The notes beneath the pieces were generated by a model. That model saw only the letters and a program-made list of their open reading frames with translations. It did not search any database and was not told where the DNA came from. A DNA stretch of 64,000 nt from NCBI RefSeq assembly GCF_000400485.1, contig NZ_ASHR01000037.1, positions 1-64,000 of the forward strand, read 5' to 3'. Origin of the DNA: Agrococcus pavilionensis RW1 (GTDB lineage: Bacteria; Actinomycetota; Actinomycetes; Actinomycetales; Microbacteriaceae). This document shows positions 1-7,541 of this stretch, in pieces. The translations under genes and the position numbers were made by a program. The first letter of the stretch is position 1, and each line of letters begins with the position of its first letter.

Positions 1-7
1 CCTCGCG

Positions 8-23
8 CTCACTTCTCAGTGAG
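8..23. terminator. small hairpin at window edge
   Basis: CTCACT and AGTGAG pair around a four-base TCTC loop. There is no T-tract. It could end a gene lying left of the window. The ten bases cctcgcgctc occur at 1-10 and again at 27-36, so the edge may be part of a short repeat. Nothing else is supported in 1-60. Confidence 0.25.
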
Positions 24-52
24 GCACCTCGCGCTCCGGCTCGCTCGCTTGC

Positions 53-79
53 TACATTGGTAAGGCTTGCCTCACTTGA
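53..79 (+). promoter_or_regulatory. DtxR/IdeR-type iron box and promoter
   Basis: Bases 61-79 match the 19-base iron-box consensus of DtxR/IdeR regulators (TTAGGTTAGCCTAACCTAA) at 13 positions, including the AGG and GCCT cores. A possible -10 element TACATT lies at 53-58, directly upstream. A regulator bound here would block the promoter under iron-replete conditions. The position, 26 bases before the siderophore-interacting protein start, and the function of that gene support the call. Binding is inferred. Confidence 0.6.
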
Positions 80-104
80 GGCGCCGATACCCAGGAGGCT
101 TCGC

Positions 105-902
105 ATGGCGGGACCCGAGCGCGTCGCCGCGGTCGCACCCAGGTTCATCGAGCTCGAGGTGCTCGACAACCAGCAGGTGTCGCCGCACATCCGTCGCGTG
201 ACCCTCGGCGGCGACGAGGTCTCGGCGATGACGCCGCAGGGCTTCGACCAGTGGTTCCGCTTCTTCATGCGCCGCGAGGGGCAGGAGGCGCTGCGGGTGC
301 CGAAGAGCCCCTCGACGTGGTTCCCGCAGTACCTCGCGATGCGCGAGCAGCACCGCCCCTGGATCCGCAACTACACCGTGCGCGACTTCCGGCTCGACGC
401 CGGCGAGCTCGACATCGACATCGTCTGCCACGAGGACCCGGGCCCGGGCGCGGCGTGGGCGATGGCCGCCGAGCGCGGCGAGCGCGCGGTGCTGCTCGAC
501 GAGGGCCTGCTCTACAACGACGACGGCCTCGAGGGCGAGATCCTCATGGTCGGCGACGAGTCGGTGCTGCCGGCCGTCGCGGGCGTCTGCGGCTCGCTCG
601 AGGACGACGCGCGCGGCACCGTCGTGCTCGAGATCGGCCACCGCGACGACATCCAGGAGTTCCGCCGCCCGGCCGGCGTCGACATCCGCTGGGTCGAGCG
701 CGGGAGCCTCCGCGAGGGCCAGGCCGCGCTCGAGGAGCTGCGCGGCATGCGCATGCCCGAGGAGTTCGGCTACGCCTACGCGGCGGGGGAGCAGCAGCTC
801 GCCACCGGCGCCCGCCGGCACCTGGTGCGCGACCGCGGCATCGACAAGCGCCGCATCACGTTCACCGGCTACTGGAAGCTCGGGAAGGCCTACGTCTCCT
901 GA
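105..902 (+). CDS. siderophore-interacting protein (FAD-dependent ferric-siderophore reductase family)
   Basis: The 265-residue protein belongs to the siderophore-interacting protein (ViuB/YqjH-like) family. These cytoplasmic flavoproteins reduce imported ferric siderophores and release iron. The FAD-binding RNYTVRDF motif is at about 88-95, and the family GDESVLPAV segment, near the nicotinamide site, is at about 150-158. I chose ATG 105 because AGGAGG lies just upstream at 93-98. A longer reading from TTG 57 would run through the iron box. The gene is monocistronic here and followed by a hairpin. The iron box suggests induction during iron starvation. Confidence 0.88.
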   Translation: MAGPERVAAVAPRFIELEVLDNQQVSPHIRRVTLGGDEVSAMTPQGFDQWFRFFMRREGQEALRVPKSPSTWFPQYLAMREQHRPWIRNYTVRDFRLDAGELDIDIVCHEDPGPGAAWAMAAERGERAVLLDEGLLYNDDGLEGEILMVGDESVLPAVAGVCGSLEDDARGTVVLEIGHRDDIQEFRRPAGVDIRWVERGSLREGQAALEELRGMRMPEEFGYAYAAGEQQLATGARRHLVRDRGIDKRRITFTGYWKLGKAYVS

Positions 903-913
903 TCCGAGCGGTG

Positions 914-933
914 GAAAGTTCGCCCGAACTTTC
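914..933 (+). terminator. hairpin after the siderophore-interacting protein gene
   Basis: GAAAGTTCG and CGAACTTTC form a nine-base inverted repeat with two bases between the arms, twelve bases after the stop codon. It lacks a T-tract, so termination is only likely. Confidence 0.45.
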
Positions 934-959
934 GCCATGGTGACGTTGCGGCCATCCTG

Positions 960-1009
960 ACCGTCGGTTCCGACGGTGGTGACGCGTCCGCTTGCCTAAC
1001 GTGTAAGCC
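960..1009 (+). promoter_or_regulatory. palindrome and leaderless promoter of the GAPDH gene
   Basis: An 18-base inverted repeat, ACCGTCGG-TT-CCGACGGT, occupies 960-977. A -10 element TAACGT follows at 997-1002, seven bases before the GTG start, so transcription probably begins at the start codon. The palindrome sits where an activator, or a repressor of the -35 region, would bind. Its regulator is unknown. Confidence 0.5.
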
Positions 1010-2452
1010 GTGGCATCCGCAACCGTTCCCGCCGTCGACAGCGCCCACCAGGCGTGGCTCGACCGCGTCGCTCTCGCCGAGTCCGCCGTCCCCATCATCG
1101 GCCGGCTCTACCGCGAGCGCGACGTCGTCACGCACGTGCACGGCAAGCAGCTCGTGAACCAGTCGCCGATCGAGATCCTGAAGGCGCACAAGTGGGCGCG
1201 CCGCGTGGGCGAGCGGGTGCTGAGCATCGAGGACTCGATGGCCGTGCTGCGCCTCGTCGACGAGCTCGGCATCCGCGGCGTCTCGCTCGACCTGGGCCTG
1301 CTGCTGGGCGACGCGCCCGAGAGCGGCCTCGAGGACTGGGCGCGCGAGCGCGTCGCCGAGCTGCCGTCGTGGGAGCAGGACCAGCCGACCGACGTCGTGC
1401 TCTACGGCTTCGGCCGCATCGGCCGCCTGCTCGCGCGCATCCTCATCGGCCACGCGGGCCGCGGCCTCGGCCTGCGCCTGCGCGCGATCGTCGTGCGCCG
1501 CGGCGGCGAGAACGACCTCGAGAAGCGCGCGAGCCTGCTGCGCCGCGACTCGGTGCACGGCGCCTTCCAGGGCACGATCGAGATCGACCGCGAGGCCAAC
1601 ACGATCCTCGCGAACGGCACGCTCATCCAGGTCATCTACTCCGACGACCCGTCGAGCGTCGACTACACGCAGCACGGCATCGAGCACGCGATCGTGGTCG
1701 ACAACACCGGTAAGTGGCGCGACGAGGCCGGCCTCGCGCAACACCTCGAGTGTCCCGGCGTCGACCGCGTCGTGCTCACCGCGCCGGGCAAGAGCCCGCT
1801 CAAGAACGTCGTCTTCGGCGTCAACCACGAGACCATCGGCGCCGACGACCGCATCGTCACCGCCGCATCCTGCACGACGAACGCCATCACGCCGGTGCTG
1901 AAGGTCATCAACGACGCGTACGGCATCGAGCACGGCCACGTCGAGACGGTGCACTCGTACACGAACGACCAGAACCTCATCGACAACTTCCACAAGGGCG
2001 CCCGCCGCGGCCGCTCGGCGGCGCTCAACATGGTGCTGACCGAGACCGGTGCCGCGAAGGCCGTCTCGAAGGCGCTGCCCGAGCTCGAGGGGAAGCTGAC
2101 CGGCAACGCGATCCGCGTGCCGACGCCCAACGTGTCGATGGCGATCCTCAACCTCTCGCTCGAGCAGGCCGTCGAGCGCGACGCCGTCAATGAGCTCCTG
2201 CGCCGCACCTCGCTCACCGGCGAGCTGCGCGCGCAGATTGACTTCACCGACTCGGCCGAGGTCGTCTCCTCCGACTTCGTCGGCAACAACCGCGCCGGCA
2301 TCGTCGACGGGCTCGCGACCATCGCGAGCGGCAAGCACCTCGTGCTCTACGTCTGGTACGACAACGAGTTCGGCTACTCGTCGCAGGTCATCCGCGTCAT
2401 CGAGCACATGGCCGACCAGATGGCCAAGGCCCGGCAGCTCGCCCCGGCCTGA
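1010..2452 (+). CDS. gap: long-form glyceraldehyde-3-phosphate dehydrogenase
   Basis: The 480-residue protein is the long actinobacterial GAPDH. It has an N-terminal extension of about 130 residues ahead of a standard enzyme. The nucleotide-binding YGFGRIGR segment is at about 131-138, and the catalytic Cys288 lies in the signature ASCTTNAI. Classic GAPDH is about 335 residues. Long forms such as corynebacterial GapB can use NADP and act in gluconeogenesis, so that direction is possible here, but cofactor use cannot be read with certainty. GTG 1010 is chosen because a TANNNT -10 element lies seven bases upstream. A strong hairpin follows the gene. Confidence 0.93.
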   Translation: MASATVPAVDSAHQAWLDRVALAESAVPIIGRLYRERDVVTHVHGKQLVNQSPIEILKAHKWARRVGERVLSIEDSMAVLRLVDELGIRGVSLDLGLLLGDAPESGLEDWARERVAELPSWEQDQPTDVVLYGFGRIGRLLARILIGHAGRGLGLRLRAIVVRRGGENDLEKRASLLRRDSVHGAFQGTIEIDREANTILANGTLIQVIYSDDPSSVDYTQHGIEHAIVVDNTGKWRDEAGLAQHLECPGVDRVVLTAPGKSPLKNVVFGVNHETIGADDRIVTAASCTTNAITPVLKVINDAYGIEHGHVETVHSYTNDQNLIDNFHKGARRGRSAALNMVLTETGAAKAVSKALPELEGKLTGNAIRVPTPNVSMAILNLSLEQAVERDAVNELLRRTSLTGELRAQIDFTDSAEVVSSDFVGNNRAGIVDGLATIASGKHLVLYVWYDNEFGYSSQVIRVIEHMADQMAKARQLAPA

Positions 2453-2458
2453 CACGAC

Positions 2459-2503
2459 TTGCCCCCGTCGGGACTCTCCTGGGTGGAGGCCCGACGGGGG
2501 CAA
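2459..2503 (+). terminator. strong hairpin terminator after gap
   Basis: A perfect 14-base stem pairs 2459-2472 (TTGCCCCCGTCGGG) with 2490-2503, around a 17-base loop. It starts seven bases after the gap stop codon. There is no long T-tract. Confidence 0.7.
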
Positions 2504-2543
2504 ACCCCTCGACGTCCAGCGCGCATCCGATAGCGTCGTCGGC

Positions 2544-3044
2544 ATGCGCGAGGTGACCGAGGAGCAGCTCCGCGCGTGCTTCGTGAACGCGACGCGGCGC
2601 GAGCTCGAGCAGCTGCCCATGCCGGGGCTGCACGAGACCATCTGGGACGAGCGGGAGTACCTCGGCTGGCGCGGCGAGCGCTCGAGCCGGATCGGCTACA
2701 TCGTCCACTGGCGCGGCGACGAGCTCGTCGGCGTCGTCGTGCGCGCGGCGCCCGGCGGCCTGCGCCCCGGCATCGCCGCGATGTGCTCGATGTGCCACTC
2801 GACGCAACCCGCGACGCAGGTGCGGATGTTCAGCGCGCGGCTCGCGAGCCTCGACGGCGACACCGGCAGCTCGATCGGCACGTACCTGTGCGAGGACCTC
2901 GCGTGCTCGCACATCATCCGCAGCGGCCCGCCGCACCTGACGAGCCCCGCGCGCATCGCTGCGCGCGGCGCCGCGCTGCTCGAGCGGCTCGAGCGCTTCA
3001 CCGCCCGCGTCGAGCGCGCGACGCGCGAGGCGCGCGGCGGCTGA
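2544..3044 (+). CDS. FBP-domain (treble-clef zinc finger) protein
   Basis: The 166-residue protein matches the FBP/FusB-like C-terminal treble-clef family. These proteins share the zinc-finger fold of proteins that bind elongation factor G and rescue it from fusidic acid. The four likely zinc ligands are Cys81, Cys84, Cys116 and Cys121. A role on the ribosome or EF-G is family knowledge, and the actual substrate here is not known. The start ATG 2544 is supported by TAGCGT at 2531-2536, seven bases upstream, with no ribosome binding site, so the mRNA is probably leaderless. Confidence 0.8.
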   Translation: MREVTEEQLRACFVNATRRELEQLPMPGLHETIWDEREYLGWRGERSSRIGYIVHWRGDELVGVVVRAAPGGLRPGIAAMCSMCHSTQPATQVRMFSARLASLDGDTGSSIGTYLCEDLACSHIIRSGPPHLTSPARIAARGAALLERLERFTARVERATREARGG

Positions 3045-3072
3045 GCGCCCCGCGGTTCGATAGCGTCGGCGC

Positions 3073-4566
3073 GTGAACGACACGCAGCGCAGCGACGACT
3101 CCAAGCCCGCCCCCGACACCGGCATCACCCAGCTCGACGACGAGCTCATCACCACCCGCCACACCCTCGCGACCGACGAGGGTGAGCTCTCCTACACAGC
3201 GCGATCGGGCCGCGTGGTGCTGTGGCAGGAGAAGACCGAGGACGACGTCTTCCGCGGCCGCCGCGCCCGCGCGCAGGTCGCGATCACGGCGTACACGCTC
3301 GACGGCGCCGACCCGACGCAGCGACCGGTCACCTTCGCGTTCAACGGCGGTCCGGGATCGGCGAGCGTGTGGCTGCACATGGGCGTGCTCGGCCCGCGCC
3401 GCGTCGTGATGGGCGACGCCGGCTCGCTCGCTGCGCCGCCCTACGGCATCGCCGACAACCCCGAGTCGCTCCTGCGCGTCTCGGACCTCGTCTTCATCGA
3501 CCCGGTCTCGACCGGCCGCTCGCGGCCCGCCGAGGGCGAGAAGGCGAAGGACTTCCACGGCTTCACCGCCGACATCGAGTCGGTCGCCGAGATCATCCGC
3601 CAGTGGGTGACGGCCGAGGGGCGCTGGCTGAGCCCGAAGTTCCTCGCGGGGGAGTCGTACGGCACGACGCGCGCCGCGGGCCTCGCGCAGCACCTGCAGG
3701 GCGAGCTGGGCATGTACCTCAACGGGCTGCTGCTCATCTCGAGCGTGCTCGACTTCTCGACCGCCAACTTCGAGCGCGGCGGCGACCGGGCGCACGCGAT
3801 GTACCTGCCCTTCTACGCCGCGACCGCGTGGCAGCACGGGTTCCACGAGGGCCGCTCGCTCGAGGAGGTCGTCGCCGAGGCGCAGGATTACGCCGCGCGC
3901 GACTACCCGTACGTGCTGGGTCGAGGCGCGCGATTGACGGCGGAGGAGCGGGCGGATGCGGTGGCTCGCGTCGCGCGCCTCACCGGCTTGAGCGAGACCT
4001 ACGTCGACCGCGCCGACCTGCGCATCGAGCACTGGCGCTACTTCGGCGAGCTGCTGCGCGACCGCGGGCTCACCGTCGGCCGCCTCGACTCGCGCTTCAC
4101 CGGGCCGGCAGCGAGCGGCATCGCCGAGCACATGGACGCCGACCCGTCGATGGATGCGATCCTTGGGCCGTACGCCGCCGCGTACCAGCACTACCTCCAC
4201 CACGAGCTCGGCGTGCGCGACACCGGACCGTACCACGTGTTCGGCAAGGACGTCATCGAGCACTGGAGCTACAAGGAGTTCGAGAACGCGCCCGTCTACG
4301 TCATCGACCGGCTCTCGCGCGCGATGCGGCAGAACCCGCACCTCGCGGTGCACTTCGCGTACGGCTGGTTCGACGGCGCGACGCCGTTCTCGGCGGCGGA
4401 GGACTCGGTGGCGCACCTGCAGATCCCTGCGGCGCTGCGCGACAACCTCGAGCACCGCTACTACGAGGCCGGCCACATGATGTACGTGCACGAGCCCTCG
4501 CGGCTCGCGCAGGCGGCCGACCTCGCCGACTTCGTGCGCCGCCGCGCCGACCGCTCCGCTTCCTGA
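3073..4566 (+). CDS. S10 family serine carboxypeptidase-like protein
   Basis: The 497-residue protein is an alpha/beta-hydrolase peptidase of family S10. The nucleophile Ser195 is in GESYG, the acid is probably Asp434 in GWFDGATPF, and His468 is in GHMMY. An FNGGPGSAS oxyanion segment is near residue 95. No signal peptide is evident, so it may be cytoplasmic, as many actinobacterial members are. The GTG start follows TAGCGT (3061-3066) by six bases, suggesting leaderless expression. The last eleven bases of the gene lie inside a repeated intergenic element that also supplies the stop codon. Confidence 0.9.
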   Translation: MNDTQRSDDSKPAPDTGITQLDDELITTRHTLATDEGELSYTARSGRVVLWQEKTEDDVFRGRRARAQVAITAYTLDGADPTQRPVTFAFNGGPGSASVWLHMGVLGPRRVVMGDAGSLAAPPYGIADNPESLLRVSDLVFIDPVSTGRSRPAEGEKAKDFHGFTADIESVAEIIRQWVTAEGRWLSPKFLAGESYGTTRAAGLAQHLQGELGMYLNGLLLISSVLDFSTANFERGGDRAHAMYLPFYAATAWQHGFHEGRSLEEVVAEAQDYAARDYPYVLGRGARLTAEERADAVARVARLTGLSETYVDRADLRIEHWRYFGELLRDRGLTVGRLDSRFTGPAASGIAEHMDADPSMDAILGPYAAAYQHYLHHELGVRDTGPYHVFGKDVIEHWSYKEFENAPVYVIDRLSRAMRQNPHLAVHFAYGWFDGATPFSAAEDSVAHLQIPAALRDNLEHRYYEAGHMMYVHEPSRLAQAADLADFVRRRADRSAS

Positions 4567-4641
4567 GCCGCTCTGCGATCGACCCGCTCCCTGAGCCGCT
4601 CCGCGCTGAAGGCGCAGAGCGTGTCGAAGGGGGAAGCGACC
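4556..4641. repeat. duplicated 22-base element covering the end of the S10 gene
   Basis: Bases 4556-4577 and 4584-4605 are 22-base copies with two differences, each centred on cctgagccgctc. The sequence cgcagagc at about 4612-4619 is the reverse complement of part of copy 1, so the block can fold. Elements of the ctgagcc...gtcgaaggg type are common between genes of high-GC actinobacteria. The first copy contains the TGA stop of the peptidase. Confidence 0.5.
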
Positions 4642-4655
4642 CCTCCCGCATGCGG

Positions 4656-4661
4656 TAGTCT
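4656..4661 (+). promoter_or_regulatory. possible -10 element of tRNA-Pro
   Basis: TAGTCT lies 39 bases before the tRNA and fits the TANNNT pattern used elsewhere in the window. No convincing -35 element is visible. Confidence 0.35.
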
Positions 4662-4699
4662 GTCTTGGTTGCCTCCGGGCGACTCGATCGCGAGAGCGA

Positions 4700-4773
<74 letters not shown>

Positions 4774-4777
4774 CAGC

Positions 4778-4811
4778 AAGCCCCGGTGAGCACTGCTCAC
4801 CGGGGCTTCTT
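4778..4811 (+). terminator. terminator of tRNA-Pro
   Basis: A perfect 14-base stem (AAGCCCCGGTGAGC with its complement at 4795-4808) closes on a three-base loop and is followed by ctt. It begins four bases after the tRNA. Confidence 0.85.
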
Positions 4812-4932
4812 CGTCCCGCGAGGCCGGTGGGTCGATGCCGAGCCCGATGCGTTGGTGCGCCCAGCACCAGCCGCAAGCGCCCGCACAGGCGGTTCGCATA
4901 CGCTGTGGTCGTCTCCGACGGAAGGGTCGATC

Positions 4933-5103
4933 GTGCATCCCGCAGCAGAGCACCCGGCGCCGCACCACATCCCCGGCGCTGATGAGCACAGCATCCCCGA
5001 GCTCGAGGCAGATCAAGCCGTCCCTCCGCGCCCCGAGGAGGAGATCGCTGACGTCCTCCGATCGGAACCGGACACGGCGGATCATCGGCCGCAGGACCGC
5101 TGA
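4933..5103 (+). CDS. small acidic proline/histidine-rich hypothetical protein
   Basis: This 56-residue ORF is weakly but coherently supported. A -10-like TACGCT is at 4899-4904, and GGAAGGG at 4920-4926 lies six bases before GTG 4933. The product begins MHPAAEHPAPHHIPGADEHS, is acidic, and has no cysteine, membrane segment or recognisable domain. It ends 23 bases before the next gene on the same strand. I do not recognise it. It may be non-coding; the flanks at 4812-4932 hold nothing else I can support. Confidence 0.35.
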   Translation: MHPAAEHPAPHHIPGADEHSIPELEADQAVPPRPEEEIADVLRSEPDTADHRPQDR

Positions 5104-5126
5104 CCGCAACATCGGGGGAGCGCGCC

Positions 5127-5615
5127 GTGCTCGATCCGCCCGTGTACCGCGCCCCGATGCGCTCGCGGCTGCCCGCCGTCACTGTGGGTGCCGCTGTGGA
5201 GCGGGCGCTCGCCGAGGGCGTCGTCGGCATGGGCGGCGCGCTCGCCCCGAGCCCCCGCACCATCGTCGAGGCGGCGGCGCTCGCGGCCGAGCAGCACGAC
5301 GAGCGGCTCGCCGCCCGCATCGAGCGCTTCGCCGACGCGCCCGACGGCGCGTTCGTCTGGACCCGCGACGACGACGGCCTCTCGTGGCTCGGGCGGCTCG
5401 CGGGGCCGTGGCGCTACGACCCGAGCCCGGATGCGTCGGCGGTCGACCTCGTGCACGTGCGGCCATGCGAGTGGCTCGGCGCGCCGGTCGCCGAAGCCGA
5501 CGTGCCGCCCGCCGTGCGCGCGACCTTCGCCCGCGGCGGCCGCAACTGGCAGCGCACGCACGACGCGGCCGTCTCCTCGCTCTCGGCCGAGGTCTGGGCG
5601 CGCGGCGTAGGGTGA
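5127..5615 (+). CDS. conserved hypothetical protein
   Basis: The 162-residue product is not one I can name. Residues about 60-80 read like a beta-rich small domain (GAFVWTRDDDGLSWLG followed by WRYD). A further WLGAPV segment and a basic FARGGRNWQRTHD stretch lie near the C-terminus. Codon use is typical of the window and there is no signal peptide or membrane segment. It lies between the small ORF and the aldo/keto reductase, all on the same strand, which does not suggest a function. GTG 5127 is the first in-frame start; the ribosome binding site is weak. Confidence 0.6.
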   Translation: MLDPPVYRAPMRSRLPAVTVGAAVERALAEGVVGMGGALAPSPRTIVEAAALAAEQHDERLAARIERFADAPDGAFVWTRDDDGLSWLGRLAGPWRYDPSPDASAVDLVHVRPCEWLGAPVAEADVPPAVRATFARGGRNWQRTHDAAVSSLSAEVWARGVG

Positions 5616-5656
5616 CGCCGACGGGCGCCGTCCGGCCCGCCGAGAGGAGCGCATCC

Positions 5657-6487
5657 GTGATCCCGACCACGACCGCCCACAGCGGGCTGACCCTGCCGGT
5701 GCTCGGCTTCGGCACCTACAAGCTCAAGGGGCGCGCGGGCACCGACGCGATCGGCAGCGCGATCGAGCAGGGCTACACGCTGCTCGACTCCGCCTTCAAC
5801 TACGAGAACGAGGGCTCCGTCGGCGCCGCCGTGCGCGCGTCCGGCCGTCGCGACGAGCTCGTCGTCACGTCGAAGCTCCCCGGCCGCCACCACGACCGCG
5901 ACGCGGCGCGCGTGACGATCGAGGAGAGCGTCGCGCGCACGGGCCTCGAGCGGCTCGACCTCTACCTGATCCACTGGCCGAACCCGGGCCGGGGGAAGTA
6001 CGTGGATGCGTGGGGCGCGCTCATCGAGGCGAAGGAGCGCGGGCTCGTGGGCGCGATCGGCGTGTGCAACTTCCTGCCCGAGCACCTCGAGCGCCTGCGG
6101 GCGGAGACGGGCGTCGTGCCCGAGGTCAACCAGGTCGAGCTCCACCCGTACTTCCCGCAGGAGGAGCAGCTCGCCTACGACCGCGAGCACGGCATCATCA
6201 CGCAGGCGTGGAGCCCCCTCGGGCGCGGCAACGACCTGCTCGAGCGCGGCGAGGTCGTCGAGATCGCCGAGGCGCACGGCGCGACGCCCGCACAGGTGCT
6301 GCTCGCGTGGTCGATCGCCCGCGGCGCCGTGCCGCTGCCGAAGGCGACGTCGCCCGACCGGCAGCGCGAGAACCTCGGCGCGCTCGACGTGGCGCTCGCC
6401 GACGACGAGGTCGCGGCGATCACGGCGCTCGGCCGGCCCGACGGGCGGCTCGGCGATCAGGACCCCGCGCGCTACGAGGAGATGTAG
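5657..6487 (+). CDS. aldo/keto reductase
   Basis: The 276-residue protein is an aldo/keto reductase of the 2,5-diketo-gluconate reductase-like branch, an NADPH-dependent carbonyl reductase with a TIM-barrel fold. Signature pieces are DSAFNYENEGSVG (catalytic Asp and Tyr), SKLPGRHH (catalytic Lys), LYLIHWPNP and GVCNF. The reading frame is open far upstream, but GTG 5657 is chosen because AGGAG at 5645-5649 precedes it and the family N-terminus (LTLPVLGFGTYKL) follows shortly. The natural substrate cannot be told. It lies 89 bases before the peroxide-response operon. Confidence 0.92.
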   Translation: MIPTTTAHSGLTLPVLGFGTYKLKGRAGTDAIGSAIEQGYTLLDSAFNYENEGSVGAAVRASGRRDELVVTSKLPGRHHDRDAARVTIEESVARTGLERLDLYLIHWPNPGRGKYVDAWGALIEAKERGLVGAIGVCNFLPEHLERLRAETGVVPEVNQVELHPYFPQEEQLAYDREHGIITQAWSPLGRGNDLLERGEVVEIAEAHGATPAQVLLAWSIARGAVPLPKATSPDRQRENLGALDVALADDEVAAITALGRPDGRLGDQDPARYEEM

Positions 6488-6537
6488 CGCGCCGTCTCCT
6501 ACGAGTCGGGCCATCGCCACCTGGCAAGGCGCTGAGT

Positions 6538-6555
6538 TCGGTTGTGCACAACCGA
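6538..6555 (+). promoter_or_regulatory. perfect 18-base palindrome, probable OhrR operator
   Basis: TCGGTTGTGCACAACCGA is a perfect palindrome ending 21 bases before the ohrR start codon. OhrR proteins are dimeric MarR-family repressors that bind such dyads and autoregulate. The context is therefore strong, although binding is inferred. It is the only copy I found in the window. Confidence 0.75.
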
Positions 6556-6576
6556 TCCACCTGCGAGGCTCGCAGC

Positions 6577-7053
6577 ATGTCGACCACCGAGCAGAGCACG
6601 CGCGTCACCGAGCGGATGGTGTGCTTCGCGCTCTACTCCGCCGCGCGAGCGACGAGCCAGGCCTACCGAGCGCTGCTCGAGCCGTGGGGTCTGACGTACC
6701 CGCAGTACCTCGTGCTCGTGACGCTCTGGGTCGAAGGACCGCAGAGCGTGCGCGCGCTCGGCGAGCGCATGCAGCTCGACAGCGGCACGCTCTCGCCGCT
6801 GCTCGCGCGCATGGAGACCGCCGGCCTCGTGCGCCGTGAGCGCGGTGGCACGGATGCGCGCGTCGTCACGGTGCACCCCACCGATCGCGCGATCGAGCTG
6901 CGGGACGAGCTCGGCCACGTGCCGCCCGCGATCGCGCGCGGCATGGGCCTCGGCGATGCGGAGGACGCGCAGCGCCTGCTCGCGACGCTCCACGGCGTCG
7001 CGGCATCGATGCACGCGGTCGCCGACGACCCCGCGGCCGCCACCACCGACTGA
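6577..7053 (+). CDS. ohrR: organic hydroperoxide-sensing MarR repressor OhrR
   Basis: The 158-residue protein is a MarR-family winged-helix repressor of the OhrR branch. Cys16 sits in the VCFALY segment, the position of the peroxide-reactive cysteine in OhrR. The family stretches GLTYPQYLVL and LGERMQLDSGTLSPLL follow. Oxidation of this cysteine by organic peroxides is known to release the repressor from DNA. A second conserved cysteine is absent, so it may act by the one-cysteine mechanism seen in Bacillus. ATG 6577 matches the family N-terminus. It is cotranscribed with ohr, 64 bases downstream, and sits behind a perfect palindrome. Confidence 0.93.
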   Translation: MSTTEQSTRVTERMVCFALYSAARATSQAYRALLEPWGLTYPQYLVLVTLWVEGPQSVRALGERMQLDSGTLSPLLARMETAGLVRRERGGTDARVVTVHPTDRAIELRDELGHVPPAIARGMGLGDAEDAQRLLATLHGVAASMHAVADDPAAATTD

Positions 7054-7060
7054 CCGAACC

Positions 7061-7084
7061 TGCGTCGGCCGCCGTGCCGACGCA
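7061..7084 (+). other. hairpin between ohrR and ohr
   Basis: TGCGTCGG and CCGACGCA form an eight-base stem with an eight-base loop in the 64-base gap between ohrR and ohr. It could reduce read-through or stabilise the downstream mRNA. It carries no T-tract. Confidence 0.35.
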
Positions 7085-7117
7085 TCCGACCGACCGAACG
7101 ACGAGGAGAGGACCACC

Positions 7118-7540
7118 ATGGACGTGCTCTACACCGCAGAAGCCCTGTCGACCGGAGGCGGTCGCGACGGCCGCGTCACGACCGCCGACGGGCGGCTCGA
7201 CCTGTCGATGGCCGTGCCGAAGGAGATGGGCGGCTCGGGCGACGGAGCCAACCCCGAGCTGCTCTTCGCCGCCGGCTACGCCGCGTGCTTCCACTCGGCG
7301 CTGCAATCGGTCGCGCGAGCGCGGAAGGCGAAGCTCGAGGGCTCGAGCGTCGGCAGCCGTGTGCAGATCCTGCCCGACGGCTCCGGCGGGTTCCGGCTCG
7401 GCGTGCACCTCGAGGTCGTGCTGCCCGAGGTCGAGCCGCAGCTCGCGCAGGAGCTCGCCGACGCCGCGCACGAGGTGTGCCCCTACTCGAACGCGACGCG
7501 CGGCAACATCGAGGTCACCGTCGCCGTCTCGGACGACTGA
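7118..7540 (+). CDS. ohr: organic hydroperoxide resistance protein Ohr
   Basis: The 140-residue protein is a thiol peroxidase of the Ohr/OsmC family that reduces organic and fatty-acid hydroperoxides. The peroxidatic Cys57 is in YAACFHSAL and the resolving Cys121 in EVCPYSNATRGN, as expected for Ohr rather than OsmC. A strong GAGGAGAGG ribosome binding site precedes ATG 7118. It follows ohrR and is presumably induced by peroxide when OhrR leaves the palindrome upstream. Its reduction in related bacteria depends on lipoylated proteins; none is encoded here. Confidence 0.95.
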   Translation: MDVLYTAEALSTGGGRDGRVTTADGRLDLSMAVPKEMGGSGDGANPELLFAAGYAACFHSALQSVARARKAKLEGSSVGSRVQILPDGSGGFRLGVHLEVVLPEVEPQLAQELADAAHEVCPYSNATRGNIEVTVAVSDD

Positions 7541-7541
7541 C

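Noticed and set aside
890-2641. A 583-codon minus-strand frame opposite gap
   Set aside because: Antisense shadow of the GAPDH gene with no start signal and biased composition.
4835-5656. Long N-terminal extension of the aldo/keto reductase
   Set aside because: The upstream frame is Arg-rich shadow sequence overlapping another gene. GTG 5657 has a good ribosome binding site and gives the normal family start.
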